Source: Winogradskyella sp. PC-19 (lineage in GTDB: Bacteria; Bacteroidota; Bacteroidia; Flavobacteriales; Flavobacteriaceae). Taken from it: a stretch of 64,000 nucleotides of DNA. The notes below the pieces were generated by a model. It was not told the origin of the DNA. It searched no databases and saw only the letters and a list, made by a program, of their open reading frames with translations. Both the position numbers and the translations under genes were made by a program. The stretch is from positions 971,145 to 1,035,144 of the forward strand of contig NZ_CP019332.1 of assembly GCF_002163855.1 (NCBI RefSeq), read 5' to 3'. Positions 9,375-18,966 of the stretch are shown here, in pieces. Positions within the stretch are counted from its first letter, which is position 1, and the number at the start of each line of letters is the position of its first letter.

Positions 9375-10960
9375 TATAATTTATAAAGATATAAATCTCC
9401 TTCCTCATTTAGAATCTCTAAAGATTCTATTATTTTGTTGGTAACCATATGTGTTGCACCAATAGTCTTAACAAACTCTACTTTATTTTTATCATCATGA
9501 AAACTTTCTAAAATTTTTCTTCTATTGTACCAATTAATTAATCTTGCTGGATTTCCTTCTATCAGCATAGATGCTCCTTTAAAGTCTAAGATAACTGAAC
9601 GCTGTGACGACACTCTATACAAGTGACTTGCATAAATAACAGCATCTATATTTGTATGTGTTTTTATGAAGTATGCCATCTTATCTTGATTTGAAATGCT
9701 TTTAACTGACTTAGGTCTTAGGCTTAGGTTAGAAGGCAAAATAGTTCTAAAAATATCATCTCCAAATACAGGTATTTTATTAAATAAACTTATATGACAG
9801 ACTATTAAACTTACTACAAATACAATCGAAATTTTGAGCATATATTTATTAAAAACTTCATATTTTTCAAGTAAATAATCAATCAGAAAAAACATTGAAA
9901 GATAATATGGTATAATAACTAGTTTTTGTATTCTGATAAGTTGAAAGGACATCCTAATATTAGTATCCATCACTGAATTAATAACATCTTCTATATAGAC
10001 AGAAATATTTGGTAAAAAAATTAATGCTAGAGCTGAGAATAATATAAATTTTGCTCTTTTTCCTTCAGATTTATCACGGAGACATAATACGAGGTAACTA
10101 AGAAATGGGATATAAAAAAACAGATATTTTATATCCATCCATTGGTTTATATAATATATTGGTTTAGAGAATTTTAAAGAGATACGTTCGCTAAAAGCTG
10201 CTTCGAATAATTCTAAATCATAATCAATAGTTGAATTGGTATATGTGAAATATGTAATAATAAAAGGTATCATTCCAAGGATTACTGCCAAAAAACATAA
10301 TAGTATCAAATAGTAATTAACTTTCGAGTTGTCGTAATACATCTTAGCAATAGCATAAATCAAGAACAACAAAATACCTCCTAACCCACTTATGGGATGA
10401 AAGTTAAAAAGTAAACCTATTAAAAACGAAGCTAAAAAAATTCGTATCAATACATTTTTTTTAAATATTAAAAATGGTATGGGTATTAGGGTAAAATATA
10501 GTGTTCGCGGAAGTAATAAATCCAAATTAGAAACACCCCAAAACTCAAAGCCAGGTAGCCAAATGACACCTTTTAAAAGCAGAGAAAAAATAAGTGAAAG
10601 AAAAAATTTATTTGAAAAATTATAAAAAATATAAAACCATAAAATACCATATAGCAGGTGACTAAATGTGTTAAGAATATTTAATGCTAGAATATAATTC
10701 TGATTTACAAGATTTGAAATGAAGTGTAAACATTTTACAAAAAAAGGTGTGTAATATTCAACATTTTTAATGTCATTCAAATAAAGATCATTCTGAAATA
10801 AATTTGGATTATCTAATTTTTGAATTATTGGAATTATATTATGCAAATCAGTAGATAAATCACTGTATTTGTAATCTAACCCTTCAAAAAAATAACCTAC
10901 ACAAACAATTAAATTTAAGGCAATAACGATTAAAAAAATGTTTGTCTTCTTATGTTTCAT
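9374..10960 (-). CDS. polytopic membrane protein, GT-C-like with DUF6798-like C-terminus
   Basis: A 528 aa protein with about ten hydrophobic helices and a soluble C-terminal segment of about 100 residues. A periplasmic-loop-like stretch near residues 30-65 lies between the first two helices, and the C-terminal part contains YRVSSQRSVILDFKG and INWYNRRKI, a pattern reminiscent of DUF6798 domains at the end of GT-C-like proteins. It overlaps the GT2 gene upstream by 4 nt. A glycosyltransferase that uses polyprenyl-linked sugars in the periplasm is plausible given the neighbouring polyprenyl-sugar-type GT2, but this is inference. Very A/T-rich, even for this locus. Confidence 0.55.
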   Translation of the reverse strand: MKHKKTNIFLIVIALNLIVCVGYFFEGLDYKYSDLSTDLHNIIPIIQKLDNPNLFQNDLYLNDIKNVEYYTPFFVKCLHFISNLVNQNYILALNILNTFSHLLYGILWFYIFYNFSNKFFLSLIFSLLLKGVIWLPGFEFWGVSNLDLLLPRTLYFTLIPIPFLIFKKNVLIRIFLASFLIGLLFNFHPISGLGGILLFLIYAIAKMYYDNSKVNYYLILLCFLAVILGMIPFIITYFTYTNSTIDYDLELFEAAFSERISLKFSKPIYYINQWMDIKYLFFYIPFLSYLVLCLRDKSEGKRAKFILFSALALIFLPNISVYIEDVINSVMDTNIRMSFQLIRIQKLVIIPYYLSMFFLIDYLLEKYEVFNKYMLKISIVFVVSLIVCHISLFNKIPVFGDDIFRTILPSNLSLRPKSVKSISNQDKMAYFIKTHTNIDAVIYASHLYRVSSQRSVILDFKGASMLIEGNPARLINWYNRRKILESFHDDKNKVEFVKTIGATHMVTNKIIESLEILNEEGDLYLYKL

Positions 10961-11904
10961 TTGCTAGGCCTAGGAGAATTTTCAATATCATTATTAATTA
11001 CTTGTAACAGTAATTGAAAACCGAGAATAATACATAAAGTAATTATCATTATGGTGCCTGTAGGTGTAAAAATATCTCGAGATGAGTAATATATCCAATT
11101 GTAAACACCATATACTATACCGAATAAAAACAATGGCAAACCAAATATCAAATACACAGATGATATATTAAAGTCGTATATAAAATAGCGCTTAACGATT
11201 CTACTTATAAATAACCTTATAAGTTTAGGAAGAAAAACAAAAGGCATTTTCCACACTTTCATATTTGATGTCTCATCTCCATAAACCGCACTCATCGGCA
11301 CATCTACTATTCTTGCTTTCTGAAAATATAATTCTGACAAAATTGAGGTTTCAAAGAAATATCTGTTACTAAGTTTTTGAAAATTCATTTTTGTTAATGA
11401 AGCTGTTTTTATGGCAAAAAAACCATTTGTAGGATCAAACACATGCCAATATCCTGTCGCCGATTTTGTTAAAAATGACAATATTAAATTACCTATTTTC
11501 CTAATAAAGGGCATTTTACGCAACTTAGCAAAATCATGAAAACGATTCCCTTTTGCATAATCCGCAGTGCTTTGGATTAATGGTTTAAGTAAATCAGGAA
11601 TATATTTACTCTCCATTTGACCATCAGCATCCACTTTTATTAAATAGTCCATGTTATCAGTTATTCCAGCTATAAAACCTTTTTTAACTGCGCCACCAAC
11701 ACCAAGATTTACTTCACAATCAATGATTTTCACTTTTAAAAAAGTGTTAACCTGACTAGGTATTTCTTCTAAGCTTGCATCGTTAACCAAATAGATTGTA
11801 TCTATATATTCTGGTAAATTCTTAATAACATCTGCAATAAAGTCTTTAGCATTATAATAAGGGATTATGACACCAATTCTATAATTATTTAAATCAAAAT
11901 CCAT
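10957..11904 (-). CDS. GT2 glycosyltransferase with C-terminal membrane helices (polyprenyl-phosphate sugar synthase-like)
   Basis: A 315 aa protein with a GT-A domain: IGVIIPYYNA at the N-terminus, LVNDAS near residue 40 and the metal-binding Asp92-x-Asp94 in VDADGQM. Two hydrophobic helices at about 245-265 and 280-305 follow, the layout of DPM1/GtrB-type enzymes that charge polyprenyl phosphate with a single sugar. Such a product would feed the adjacent GT-C-like membrane protein, which overlaps it by 4 nt. This pairing is inferred from order and domain layout. Confidence 0.8.
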   Translation of the reverse strand: MDFDLNNYRIGVIIPYYNAKDFIADVIKNLPEYIDTIYLVNDASLEEIPSQVNTFLKVKIIDCEVNLGVGGAVKKGFIAGITDNMDYLIKVDADGQMESKYIPDLLKPLIQSTADYAKGNRFHDFAKLRKMPFIRKIGNLILSFLTKSATGYWHVFDPTNGFFAIKTASLTKMNFQKLSNRYFFETSILSELYFQKARIVDVPMSAVYGDETSNMKVWKMPFVFLPKLIRLFISRIVKRYFIYDFNISSVYLIFGLPLFLFGIVYGVYNWIYYSSRDIFTPTGTIMIITLCIILGFQLLLQVINNDIENSPRPSK

Positions 11905-13213
11905 ACTTAAAATATCTCGGTGAAATTAATAATGCTACTACAAATAAAAATAAGCCTAATAATGCGAACACTGGTCTAAAAATATATAAATGCTCTCCAA
12001 ATAACAAGGTTACCATCATTGCCAAAACTACGGCTTTTAAAAAAACACCCAAGGTTTTATAAGTTTTAAAGTTTATGAATAGATAACCCAAAAGCCAAAT
12101 TACATAAAAAAATAATCCAACTAAACCAACTTCGTTAATGAGCGTCAAATACATATTATGAGGCGAATTACCTGGAAATAGCATTCTATTATTAAAACCA
12201 GCTCCAAAAGGCACAACATATAAATTATCCTTTAAACTCAGTAAAAAACGTGTTTGTAATTCTTTTCTTCCAGCACCCAAATCCTCATATAACTCAGTTA
12301 CGTTACTATCTCTAAGTTGTTCTTTATTACTTATTCGTGATTCAATTCTATACTGATAAACTTCAACTATTTTATTCCTTATTTCTGGCACAAAAAATGT
12401 AATTCCAAATAATAAAACTAAAGAAACACCTAAGCTTACTAGCATTTTACCAGGTTTAAATAGAAGTACTATTGCTAAAAGAATACCAAGGGCTAAATAA
12501 GATGTTCGTGATCCAGAAATTAATAGGTTTACTACAGACAGAGATATAGCTATAAAAGCTAAAGTTCTATTAATTTTTATACGCTTCTCTAGGGATAAAG
12601 CTAGAAGTGCCGCAATTGATAAAAACATTGTTAGCCCCAATACAATTTTATTTGGCCCTAAAGTACCAGACAAAAAACCAAGATAATCTCTTCTGTCTAT
12701 TTCGCCCCATAAAAAATCTATAAAGCCAAAATTCTGAAGTAAAACAATAGCATTTTCAAAAATAACTAGCCCAATAAAAAAAGTAACAATTTGCTTATAG
12801 AACTTTTTTTCTCTTAAAAATACGAGAAAGAATAAATAAGCCGTTGAGAATACAAAAAGATGATACATAAACAGAATTGTACGTAAAATCCAAATTATTT
12901 TATTGATATAAATGCTAAAAATAAAAGTAAAAATCATTGTAATTAAAGCCCAAAAAATAAATAAAAACAGCCTATACAGATAAGGTTTTGCCTTTATATA
13001 TAACATAAAATATGTTCTATATTTTATTAGGTAATAGAGCAAAAACAAACCTGTAAAATCATACAATCGTAACTCGTTTTGACCAGTTAAACTGTAGCCC
13101 ATAACTTTTAGGTTGTAGAAATAACTCAACAATGTTAAAAACAAAATAATACGCAGGGTTTTATTTTTCCTGATGTAAACCATAAATGCTTTTAGCTGAT
13201 TGTAATCACTCAT
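11894..13213 (-). CDS. O-antigen ligase / polymerase family membrane protein (Wzy/WaaL-like)
   Basis: A 439 aa protein with about ten to twelve membrane helices and a large periplasmic loop (about 265-340) ending in PHNMYLTLINEVGLVGLFFY, the conserved His-containing region of the O-antigen ligase (Wzy_C) family. The segment LGPNKIVLGLTMFLSI and ISGSRTSYLALGI match typical family positions. It could polymerise repeat units (Wzy) or ligate polysaccharide to lipid A-core (WaaL); the ABC exporter in this locus makes ligase somewhat more attractive. It overlaps its neighbours by 11 and 4 nt. Confidence 0.82.
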   Translation of the reverse strand: MSDYNQLKAFMVYIRKNKTLRIILFLTLLSYFYNLKVMGYSLTGQNELRLYDFTGLFLLYYLIKYRTYFMLYIKAKPYLYRLFLFIFWALITMIFTFIFSIYINKIIWILRTILFMYHLFVFSTAYLFFLVFLREKKFYKQIVTFFIGLVIFENAIVLLQNFGFIDFLWGEIDRRDYLGFLSGTLGPNKIVLGLTMFLSIAALLALSLEKRIKINRTLAFIAISLSVVNLLISGSRTSYLALGILLAIVLLFKPGKMLVSLGVSLVLLFGITFFVPEIRNKIVEVYQYRIESRISNKEQLRDSNVTELYEDLGAGRKELQTRFLLSLKDNLYVVPFGAGFNNRMLFPGNSPHNMYLTLINEVGLVGLFFYVIWLLGYLFINFKTYKTLGVFLKAVVLAMMVTLLFGEHLYIFRPVFALLGLFLFVVALLISPRYFKYGF

Positions 13214-14346
13214 ATGGCAGCACTGGTTAATATACCTTCTACTATTTTGGAATTATAATTGTCATAAGAGAACTTTAAGACTAAATCTTGATTAGTCATT
13301 TTAAAAGTTAGATTATCGGGTTTATCAGACAATAAATCTGCTAAGACTTCCTCTAATTTTTCAGCAGTTACTTCAGACAACAATATCCCATTATCTCTGT
13401 CAATAACGTATTGTGCTATAGATGAGATATTTGAAACTACAGGAATGCATCCAAAATTCATTGCTTCGGCAATTACCTTCGGAAAACCTTCAGATGCAGT
13501 TGTAGGCATCAAGAAAAAATGTGACTTTTTATAAATATCAAAAACATCTTTTCTATCTAAAAAACCATAAAATTTAAAGTTAATCTTACTATCATTAGCT
13601 AAGTCTAAAAACTTTGATTTTTCTGTACCATCACCAACCAAATGAACTGCTTCCACTCTATCCTTTAATGAAGGCTCTAAATTTTTGAAAGCATTAATAA
13701 TTCTACCCACACCTTTTGGTGTTTCCAAACGACCAACATAACAGAAACTCAATTTTCCGTTCGTTTTTTTTGATGCTGTAATGGATTTTCCTTCATTTAT
13801 ATTATCCTCAGTTAAGCATGGGTTTTCAAATGTTATACAATGTGCAGGTTGATTTTTCCATTCTCCATTAATGGTCACTTTCCGTCTTTGATATTTTAAC
13901 AAAAAACGTTGCAAAGCATAACTCAAAGGCGCATCATTTTGATTCCAATTACCTGCATACTTATACCAACCTTGCTTTTTAGAAAACAATGTCAAATAAG
14001 GAATTAAATATGTACCAATACCTGTGGGTGTACGCAACTGAAAATAATCTACCTTCTTTAGAATTGTAGATATAATACCAATAGTTTTAGGCGCGTTAAA
14101 AATAATTCTAAATTTATCTGTAAAAGTTTTTCCACCTGAAGATGGTATTTCAATAAATTTAATTTTATTCGATTTATAAGCCATTGTACTGGCCGGCGCA
14201 ACACCATGATAAAGCATAGATGCATGATAAATTTCATCAAAAATATCTAATAAATGATTAATTTCATTTACAGTCGGAGCCCAACCTAAAATTTGTCCAT
14301 CAGTGGACATATAATGTTCGGTATGTGAAATTATTAAAAGTTTCAA
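13210..14346 (-). CDS. glycosyltransferase family 4 protein
   Basis: A 378 aa GT-B enzyme. The C-terminal donor domain begins near residue 195 with FCYVGRLETPKGV and contains the E-x7-E motif at Glu286/Glu294 (EGFPKVIAE). The N-terminal acceptor domain starts MKLLIISHTEHYM, with FQLRTP near residue 105. It is coupled to both neighbours by 4-nt ATGA overlaps. Sugar specificity is unknown. Confidence 0.85.
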   Translation of the reverse strand: MKLLIISHTEHYMSTDGQILGWAPTVNEINHLLDIFDEIYHASMLYHGVAPASTMAYKSNKIKFIEIPSSGGKTFTDKFRIIFNAPKTIGIISTILKKVDYFQLRTPTGIGTYLIPYLTLFSKKQGWYKYAGNWNQNDAPLSYALQRFLLKYQRRKVTINGEWKNQPAHCITFENPCLTEDNINEGKSITASKKTNGKLSFCYVGRLETPKGVGRIINAFKNLEPSLKDRVEAVHLVGDGTEKSKFLDLANDSKINFKFYGFLDRKDVFDIYKKSHFFLMPTTASEGFPKVIAEAMNFGCIPVVSNISSIAQYVIDRDNGILLSEVTAEKLEEVLADLLSDKPDNLTFKMTNQDLVLKFSYDNYNSKIVEGILTSAAI

Positions 14347-15449
14347 GATTTTATAAAAGATATGTAACGTTTAATTATTTGACTCCATTGATGTTTTTCT
14401 GCCCAAATTTTAGCTTTAACTTTATAATGTGGTAAGTTATTAAGTATTTGAAATATTGCGTTCTCAAACTCTTTAATTTTAGAAGAATCCACCAATAATC
14501 CCGAATTTTGATGATTAATAGCGTCTTCAATCCCACAATTTCTTGACCCAATTGTCGGTAGTCTAAAATAATTAGCTTCTATCAAAGCTATACCGAAACC
14601 TTCTATATCACCTGATGCAGTATTTTGACTTAGCATTACAAAAATATCAGAACTACGATAAAAATCATGAAGTTTCTCTACACCAACATGACCATGAAAT
14701 GTAACATATTTAGAGACACCTAAGTTGTCACAAAGACGTCTGTATTTATCAATTTCAGTTTTTAAACCTACACAATGGTAATGTAAATCTGGATATTTTT
14801 TAATAAGACTAGGTAAATATTCAATAACTTTAGCTTGTCCTTTGCGTTCTGTCAAATTTCCGACAGTCAATAAACTTGGTGAACCTTTTAAATTTATAAT
14901 TGAGGCTGCACTCGATGAAAAATTTGAAATTTCAAATCCATTTGGTATGACCATGGTGTTTTTTAACTTCAAATGTGAAACTAAATTTTTTGTATAATTA
15001 GAAACTGCTATAACTTTGTCAAACCGCTGTAATGAAATACTTATCGATTTTTTTAGATTTTGATTTGAAAAATTAACTTCTGTTCCATGAATTACAGCTA
15101 TAACTTTAGCCTTAATAATTGGCTTTAAAACAGCACCTATCCACAATGGAAACTTACCAGAACAGATTAATACATCCGCAGACTTTGACAGTTTAAAAGA
15201 TAACCAAATGCGTTTTAGATACATTAAAGAACGTATCGACACTTTTTTTACACGGTATATTTTACTTTTTAAACTCTTATCAAATATAACTTCTTGATTT
15301 GAATCTGCACGTTGGTCTGCAATGACAGAAACTCTATAACCAGACACTGTAAGATTCTCTGCCAAATTACAAGCATGATTTCCTATTCCACCAGGTAGCG
15401 GAGGAAATTCCGAAGTTAAAATTACAATGTGCTCTTTCTTATCAGACAT
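14343..15449 (-). CDS. glycosyltransferase family 4 protein
   Basis: A 368 aa GT-B enzyme with an N-terminal glycine loop (PPLPGGIGNH, about residues 16-25) and the retaining GT4 E-x7-E motif at Glu283/Glu291 (EGFGIALIE). LTVGNLTERKGQ near residue 195 marks the start of the donor-binding domain. The start shares a base with the stop of the upstream GT2 gene. Its role in the pathway order cannot be set from sequence. Confidence 0.87.
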   Translation of the reverse strand: MSDKKEHIVILTSEFPPLPGGIGNHACNLAENLTVSGYRVSVIADQRADSNQEVIFDKSLKSKIYRVKKVSIRSLMYLKRIWLSFKLSKSADVLICSGKFPLWIGAVLKPIIKAKVIAVIHGTEVNFSNQNLKKSISISLQRFDKVIAVSNYTKNLVSHLKLKNTMVIPNGFEISNFSSSAASIINLKGSPSLLTVGNLTERKGQAKVIEYLPSLIKKYPDLHYHCVGLKTEIDKYRRLCDNLGVSKYVTFHGHVGVEKLHDFYRSSDIFVMLSQNTASGDIEGFGIALIEANYFRLPTIGSRNCGIEDAINHQNSGLLVDSSKIKEFENAIFQILNNLPHYKVKAKIWAEKHQWSQIIKRYISFIKS

Positions 15450-16774
15450 TACAAACGCTCAATCTTAGGACCTATTTTAAGTTTCCTTGTTGCCAAATTC
15501 CAAGATTTTATAATCTGATATATTAGAATTGGTGCTATCAATATAGCCAAAAACGCCCCTAAAACAGATAAAATTTTGTTTCGTTTAAGCCTGTAAGGTA
15601 ACACTGAAGCTGGAATTGTTTTTATTAAAGCTAATTTAGAAAGCTTATTACCAAAATAAAATCTAAAATAATAAAGAACACTTGGGATAGGCCTTGGTAC
15701 AAACCAATTTTGAGTTCTAAATGCATCCCAAGCTCCAAATTCTCTTAAACCACCTATTGGTGCTTTTACATCTAAGCAATAAGCTTTTGGATTAGAAACG
15801 CTCTTATAGCCCTCTAAAAAACAACGTAAGCCAAAAGCGCCATCTCCCATTCTACCTTTCTCAAACTGTCTATCAAATAAGCCGACAGTTTTAAATATGT
15901 CTTTTGATAACATCGCATTACCTGTCGCAAATTGCTCTGAAATAGTAAAAAAATCTTTATCCTTTGAAATAGACTCATTCTCAGGGAAAAATATCCCAGC
16001 CGAAATATCTGCATTGAAATAATCTAAACATTTTAAATGTTCGGATAACCAATCTGGCTTAATACGCACATCATCTTCAGAAAAAGCTATTAAACTACCA
16101 TTAGCTTCTTTAATAGCCGTATTCCTTGCTAACCACAAAGCTTTTTCATCTTGATATATTACAATTATTTTTAAACTGAAATCATTATAAAATTCTTTTG
16201 TAAAGCCGTCAGATTGGTCTACCACAATAATCTCAAAATTTTTGTATGTCTGCTTTTCAAAATCTCTTAAAACCCTATTTAAATAATCATATCTATTTAA
16301 AGTTGGGATAACAACGCTGATTAAAGGCTGCTTATCGTGAAACTTAGATTTGAAATTCTCAGGAATTTTGGAGTGAAACGGAACTTTGTACAGTGAAATT
16401 GGATTTATTTTTTGTGATTTTAAAAAAGCTTTTATCTCATTTATTGGATTTTTAAAGCTTAATAATCGCAGTACTAGAATATAAATCAACCAATGCTTTT
16501 TATAATATTTAGCAATAAAATTATATTCATCTTGAATACTTAATTCATCAAATGTCTTGTAGAATTCAGCTTGACCTAAAAAACCTCTTTTATAAGCTTG
16601 CCAAGACAGGTCGTAATTTTTGGCAGTTTTAGAACTGTAATTAACATCTTCATTTAAAAGAACCTTTATTTCTTCTGATAAGGAACTGACAATGGGAAAA
16701 ACAGAATTTCCATTTATGTCGTACCTCATAAAATAACTCGTAGGTTGTATGTATTTTAAAAATGAAAATATCAT
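15449..16774 (-). CDS. GT2 glycosyltransferase with long N-terminal extension and C-terminal membrane anchor
   Basis: The GT-A domain begins only at residue 150 (LISVVIPTLNRYDYL) and carries the acidic motif Glu233-Asp234-Asp235 (SEDDVRIKPDW), which replaces the usual DxD. Residues 1-145 form an extension with a conserved-looking acidic/aromatic make-up that matches nothing I recognise. A hydrophobic segment at about 405-425 suggests membrane attachment. At 441 aa it is clearly longer than its GT2 neighbours. Family membership is firm, specificity is not. Confidence 0.82.
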   Translation of the reverse strand: MIFSFLKYIQPTSYFMRYDINGNSVFPIVSSLSEEIKVLLNEDVNYSSKTAKNYDLSWQAYKRGFLGQAEFYKTFDELSIQDEYNFIAKYYKKHWLIYILVLRLLSFKNPINEIKAFLKSQKINPISLYKVPFHSKIPENFKSKFHDKQPLISVVIPTLNRYDYLNRVLRDFEKQTYKNFEIIVVDQSDGFTKEFYNDFSLKIIVIYQDEKALWLARNTAIKEANGSLIAFSEDDVRIKPDWLSEHLKCLDYFNADISAGIFFPENESISKDKDFFTISEQFATGNAMLSKDIFKTVGLFDRQFEKGRMGDGAFGLRCFLEGYKSVSNPKAYCLDVKAPIGGLREFGAWDAFRTQNWFVPRPIPSVLYYFRFYFGNKLSKLALIKTIPASVLPYRLKRNKILSVLGAFLAILIAPILIYQIIKSWNLATRKLKIGPKIERL

Positions 16775-16795
16775 TTATTCTATTTGAAACATTAA

Positions 16796-17983
16796 TTACT
16801 TTGACAATATATTAAAGAATCTTACAAACTGTTTCTGCTGTTTTTTAATTGTAAAATTTAACTTTACACGTTGCTGTGCATAACTTCTTATACTAAACAT
16901 TTTTTTATCGGATAGCTTAATTACTTCCTCTATTTTTTCTGCCAGTGCTTTAGGGTTTCGTTTTGGAATAACCCAACCACTTTTTGAGTGTTCTATATTT
17001 TCCGGCAAACCTTCGGCATCCGAAACTATGCATAACAAACCCATAGATTGAGCTTCTAATGCAGCATTACAAAATCCTTCAGTTATGCTATATTGAATAA
17101 AAACATGAGATTTCTTATAAAGATTAATGACATCGTCTTTTGCCTTTTTGCCAACTAAATGTATATTCTCGGTCAAATCAAGCTGATGAATTGCATAAGT
17201 AACTTCCTCGAGCAATGGGCCATCTCCCACTATAGTATATTTAAAATTAATGCCTTTAGATTTTAATAATGCTAATGCTTCTAATGTATAAGAAAAACCT
17301 TTTTTCCAATGTAATCTTGAAACACTAATTAGGTTTACAAAACCATTATCCTTTTTAAAATCCGTTAACTCAACAGTAAAAAAATCTGTATCAATTGCTG
17401 GCGTAATCTTTTCTATTGGGATGTGTTTGGGCAAACCTTCAGCTCTTAATTTTAAAATTAAATCATCAGAAATAGCATGCACTTTATCTACATTTTCCCA
17501 TAACAACGTATAACATCCAGGATGTTTTACAGGATAAATACATATATCAAAGCCTCTGATACTTACACCCATTTTTGCTCCAATAGCTTTTGCTAAATGT
17601 TTTTTTTGTAATGCTAAAGTTGCAAATCCGAAATGCAACCAATTTAAATCCGCACTTAAAATATGGACATTCAGGTATATTTTCTTAAGTATATTTAATA
17701 AAGATGTATGTGCGTTTTTTTCTAATTGATAAAAATTTTTGATTCTTGGGAAATTTGAAATAACAAGCCAAAAAACAGAAAACAGATTTATTAGAACAAT
17801 AAATAGATTTTTACTTTTAGCTTTTGCAACTTTAACTGCGCACAAATCAAAATCTTTATTTTTATGTTGAACAAATAGTGTTATATCTGCACCGGCATCT
17901 TGCAACCCTTTTATTTTCGAAATAAAAAAGGTTTCAGAATAACCTGGTGTTTGCGACAGAACAATTCCTATTTTTTTACTCAT
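16796..17983 (-). CDS. glycosyltransferase family 4 protein (colanic-acid WcaL-like)
   Basis: A 395 aa GT-B enzyme. SETFFISKI near residues 16-24 and the HFG/ATLA region around 117-125 are features of the WcaL/AmsK subgroup; the E-x7-E motif is Glu302/Glu310 (EGFCNAALE), followed by GLPENIEHSKSGWVIP. It sits between a GT2 and a DUF6625-like gene with short gaps (21 and 32 nt). The subgroup label rests on resemblance only. Confidence 0.85.
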   Translation of the reverse strand: MSKKIGIVLSQTPGYSETFFISKIKGLQDAGADITLFVQHKNKDFDLCAVKVAKAKSKNLFIVLINLFSVFWLVISNFPRIKNFYQLEKNAHTSLLNILKKIYLNVHILSADLNWLHFGFATLALQKKHLAKAIGAKMGVSIRGFDICIYPVKHPGCYTLLWENVDKVHAISDDLILKLRAEGLPKHIPIEKITPAIDTDFFTVELTDFKKDNGFVNLISVSRLHWKKGFSYTLEALALLKSKGINFKYTIVGDGPLLEEVTYAIHQLDLTENIHLVGKKAKDDVINLYKKSHVFIQYSITEGFCNAALEAQSMGLLCIVSDAEGLPENIEHSKSGWVIPKRNPKALAEKIEEVIKLSDKKMFSIRSYAQQRVKLNFTIKKQQKQFVRFFNILSK

Positions 17984-18015
17984 TTTATTGACTGAATAGT
18001 CATTTAAAAGTTTCT

Positions 18016-18966
18016 TTATTTAAATAGTTTTTTTATTACCAAATCTAGCTTTACACTTAAAACTCTCAAATAGTAATGGGTTATATTCTTATGAAATCCA
18101 TATTTAGAAATATAAAATTTATCAGAACTAATGTCCCAATTGGGATACTTAAAAAATTTGCTTCGTTTTTCTGAAATGTAATGATAATGTAAAAACCTCT
18201 CTTTATTAGTTAAATTTGATTTTCCTGATTTAAATACTTCTATTGTTCCTTTCTCATATTTAATTAGCATCCCATAATCTATCGACTCTTTTATTAGGGT
18301 TTTAAAATGTACATACAAATTAGATTTAAGAAGCACTTTAGTAAAACTTTCAATCTCAGTAGGTATACTTAATAAATCTTCACCTTTCATCAAAGCTCCA
18401 AAAATTGAAAATCCTTTTATATTTGCTCTAGAACATTCATCAAACCCAAGGTAAGTTGGTGTTTCAAAAACTCTTTTCCAATCCTTAGACTTTTTAAATA
18501 AAGAGTTTACAACTTCTACATTTTTATACAATGCAAATGAACCAGAAAGCCATTCTTGTCGGAAAGATAAAACCTCATAGTTTTCAAGTGTTGGGTCATC
18601 ATATAAAAAATGGTTTAAATTCCCAAGTACCAAATCAATATCTATATGTCCCCAAAAGTCAACCTCTTTAATATAATCTTGAAAAATATATCCATAACAA
18701 GGTTTTAAGTCACAAAGTTTATAAGCATTATCGAACTCAGTATTTATACCAATTTTCTCCTTAATTAGAGTGGTTAATTCCCTTAAACTAAATGGTATAA
18801 TTTTAAAGTTACTGGGCACAGTTTTTTTGTAAACGATATTGGTAAAACAGAGAAAATCATAGTCTGGATTGTATTTTACCGAATTTAGAAATAGGGGAAA
18901 ATACTTTGGGAAATTTTTACCAAAATATGGGATTATAAATGTTATTTTCTTTCTACTTGACAACAC
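18016..18966 (-). CDS. DUF6625-like protein, probable glycosyltransferase
   Basis: A 316 aa protein starting ITFIIPYFGKNFPKYFPLFL, a beta-strand opening similar to GT-A folds. Residues 85-112 read LCDLKPCYGYIFQDYI then DFWGHIDIDLVLG, with Asp109-x-Asp111 placed like a nucleotide-sugar-binding DxD. I recognise the sequence as DUF6625-like; the family is found in polysaccharide loci but has no assigned reaction that I know of. It overlaps the next upstream GT2 by 14 nt, which ties it to the pathway. Confidence 0.65.
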   Translation of the reverse strand: MLSSRKKITFIIPYFGKNFPKYFPLFLNSVKYNPDYDFLCFTNIVYKKTVPSNFKIIPFSLRELTTLIKEKIGINTEFDNAYKLCDLKPCYGYIFQDYIKEVDFWGHIDIDLVLGNLNHFLYDDPTLENYEVLSFRQEWLSGSFALYKNVEVVNSLFKKSKDWKRVFETPTYLGFDECSRANIKGFSIFGALMKGEDLLSIPTEIESFTKVLLKSNLYVHFKTLIKESIDYGMLIKYEKGTIEVFKSGKSNLTNKERFLHYHYISEKRSKFFKYPNWDISSDKFYISKYGFHKNITHYYLRVLSVKLDLVIKKLFK

